From Desulfobacteraceae bacterium (GTDB lineage Bacteria > Desulfobacterota > Desulfobacteria > Desulfobacterales > Desulfobacteraceae), in the NCBI GenBank assembly GCA_011390435.1, contig JAABSK010000046.1, positions 1-14,807 of the forward strand: 14,807 nt of DNA, written 5' to 3'. Below are positions 14,096 to 14,807 of this stretch, piece after piece. Position 1 is the first letter of the stretch; every line of letters begins with the position of its first letter. The notes below the pieces were generated by a model. That model had not been told where the DNA came from. It was given only the letters and a program-made list of their open reading frames with translations, and made no database searches. The position numbers and the translations under genes are program-made.

Positions 14096-14807
14096 TCAGG
14101 TTTCTGGGTCACAGACTTTCTGGAGTTTTTGCAGGTTTTCCGGCTTGCCAAGGGCAATCAATAAATCCATTGCTGAAATCGTGGTCTCAGGTCCGGGATT
14201 GAATACCATTTCACCGGAGGATTTTTTGATGCTGACAATCAACACGTCAAACCGGGGACGGATGCCGGAATCCTTGACCAGTTTTCCCACCAGCTCAGAC
14301 TGCCGGCTGACCGGCAGCTCTTCCATCTGCAGATTAATATCTCCACGCATGGCCAGATCCAGAAGGCTGGTTGCCGTGGGGCGAAGAACACTTTGCACCA
14401 GCCTGAGTCCTCCAATATTGTAGGGCATGAACACCCGTTCGGCCCCGGCCTGCTTCAGTCTGGAAACATGGGATTCATTGTCGGTTCTGGCGACAATGGT
14501 GATGTCCGGATTCAGCTGCCTTGCTGTTAAAGTGACAAAGACATTGACCGCATCTTCTGCAAGGGCCGTGATGAGACATTTTGCCTTGTTCAGGCCGGCT
14601 GACAGCAGTTTTTCATCTTCTGTCGCATCCCCTGCAAGAAACAGTATTTTATGGTGCTTGAGTTGTGTGATGGCTTCAAGGTCTTTTTCGATGACCACCA
14701 CATCAAAGCCTTCTTTTTTGATTTCCTGTGCCACAACCCTGCCGATTCTGCCATACCCGCAGACAATGTAGTGGCCGCGGAGTTCATTGATTATTTTTTG
14801 CAACCTG
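14096..14807 (-). CDS. Potassium channel/transport protein, RCK (TrkA-N and TrkA-C) region, 5' truncated
   Basis: The visible 237 codons hold an RCK module that gates potassium flux in response to nucleotide or ligand binding at the inner membrane face. The Rossmann motif is HYIVCGYGRIGRVVAQE (GxGxxG), with an acidic residue after strand 2 (VVVIEKD), fitting NAD(H). GDATEDEKLL and the VARTDNESHVSRLKQAGA block complete TrkA-N. The last 75 or so residues form a TrkA-C domain (ELPVSRQSELVGKLV onward). The frame stays open to base 14807, reading ...RLQKIINELRGHYIVCG. The TTG at 14803 is therefore not a convincing start. In Kch-type channels this same linker joins a two-helix pore domain to the RCK domain, so the pore is probably just outside the window. 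A free-standing TrkA-like protein is the alternative. The stop lies 14 bp from the convergent DUF3124 gene. Confidence 0.85.
   Translation of the reverse strand, partial: RLQKIINELRGHYIVCGYGRIGRVVAQEIKKEGFDVVVIEKDLEAITQLKHHKILFLAGDATEDEKLLSAGLNKAKCLITALAEDAVNVFVTLTARQLNPDITIVARTDNESHVSRLKQAGAERVFMPYNIGGLRLVQSVLRPTATSLLDLAMRGDINLQMEELPVSRQSELVGKLVKDSGIRPRFDVLIVSIKKSSGEMVFNPGPETTISAMDLLIALGKPENLQKLQKVCDPET

Noticed and set aside
1..14807. CRISPR arrays, insertion sequences, tRNA or rRNA genes, defence systems
   Set aside because: Reading both strands showed no regular repeats, terminal inverted repeats with transposase, RNA gene signatures or defence domains.

Overview
The window looks like chromosomal core sequence from a Gram-negative, moderate-GC member of the Desulfobacterota, most likely a Desulfobacteraceae-type sulfate reducer. 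This is inferred from three things: the gene order prmC-rpsB-tsf-pyrH-frr-uppS-cdsA-dxr-rseP, a short EF-Ts, and a PurS-PurL fusion with a separate long PurQ. No 16S gene or other decisive marker is present.

Region 1 (1-11834, all + strand) is one long, tightly packed run. The 3' part of prmC (release-factor methylation) is followed by a candidate promoter and leader. Then come rpsB and tsf (translation), pyrH (UMP kinase), frr (ribosome recycling), uppS and cdsA (lipid carrier and phospholipid precursors), dxr (isoprenoid precursors, which feed UppS), rseP (intramembrane protease), purL and purQ (FGAM synthase of purine synthesis) and a DUF554 membrane protein. Gaps are 1-40 bp after the rpsB leader. 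Several genes overlap (frr/uppS probably, uppS/cdsA 25 bp, cdsA/dxr and purL/purQ 4 bp), so translational coupling is likely. The logic is growth: ribosomes, nucleotides, membrane and envelope.

Region 2 (11839-14807) holds three genes outside that run. An uncharacterised protein with a four-cysteine motif and an atypical short-chain dehydrogenase domain is on the - strand. It is divergent from a small exported DUF3124 protein on the + strand. Their intergenic region carries back-to-back promoter candidates, each overlapping a near-perfect dyad, so the pair may be co-regulated. Last is the NAD-binding RCK (TrkA-N/TrkA-C) part of a probable potassium channel, on the - strand and cut by the window edge.

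I saw no mobile element, CRISPR array, tRNA, rRNA or defence system. The least explained parts are the atypical SDR protein and the divergent regulatory region at 13424-13550. The rest is recognisable housekeeping.
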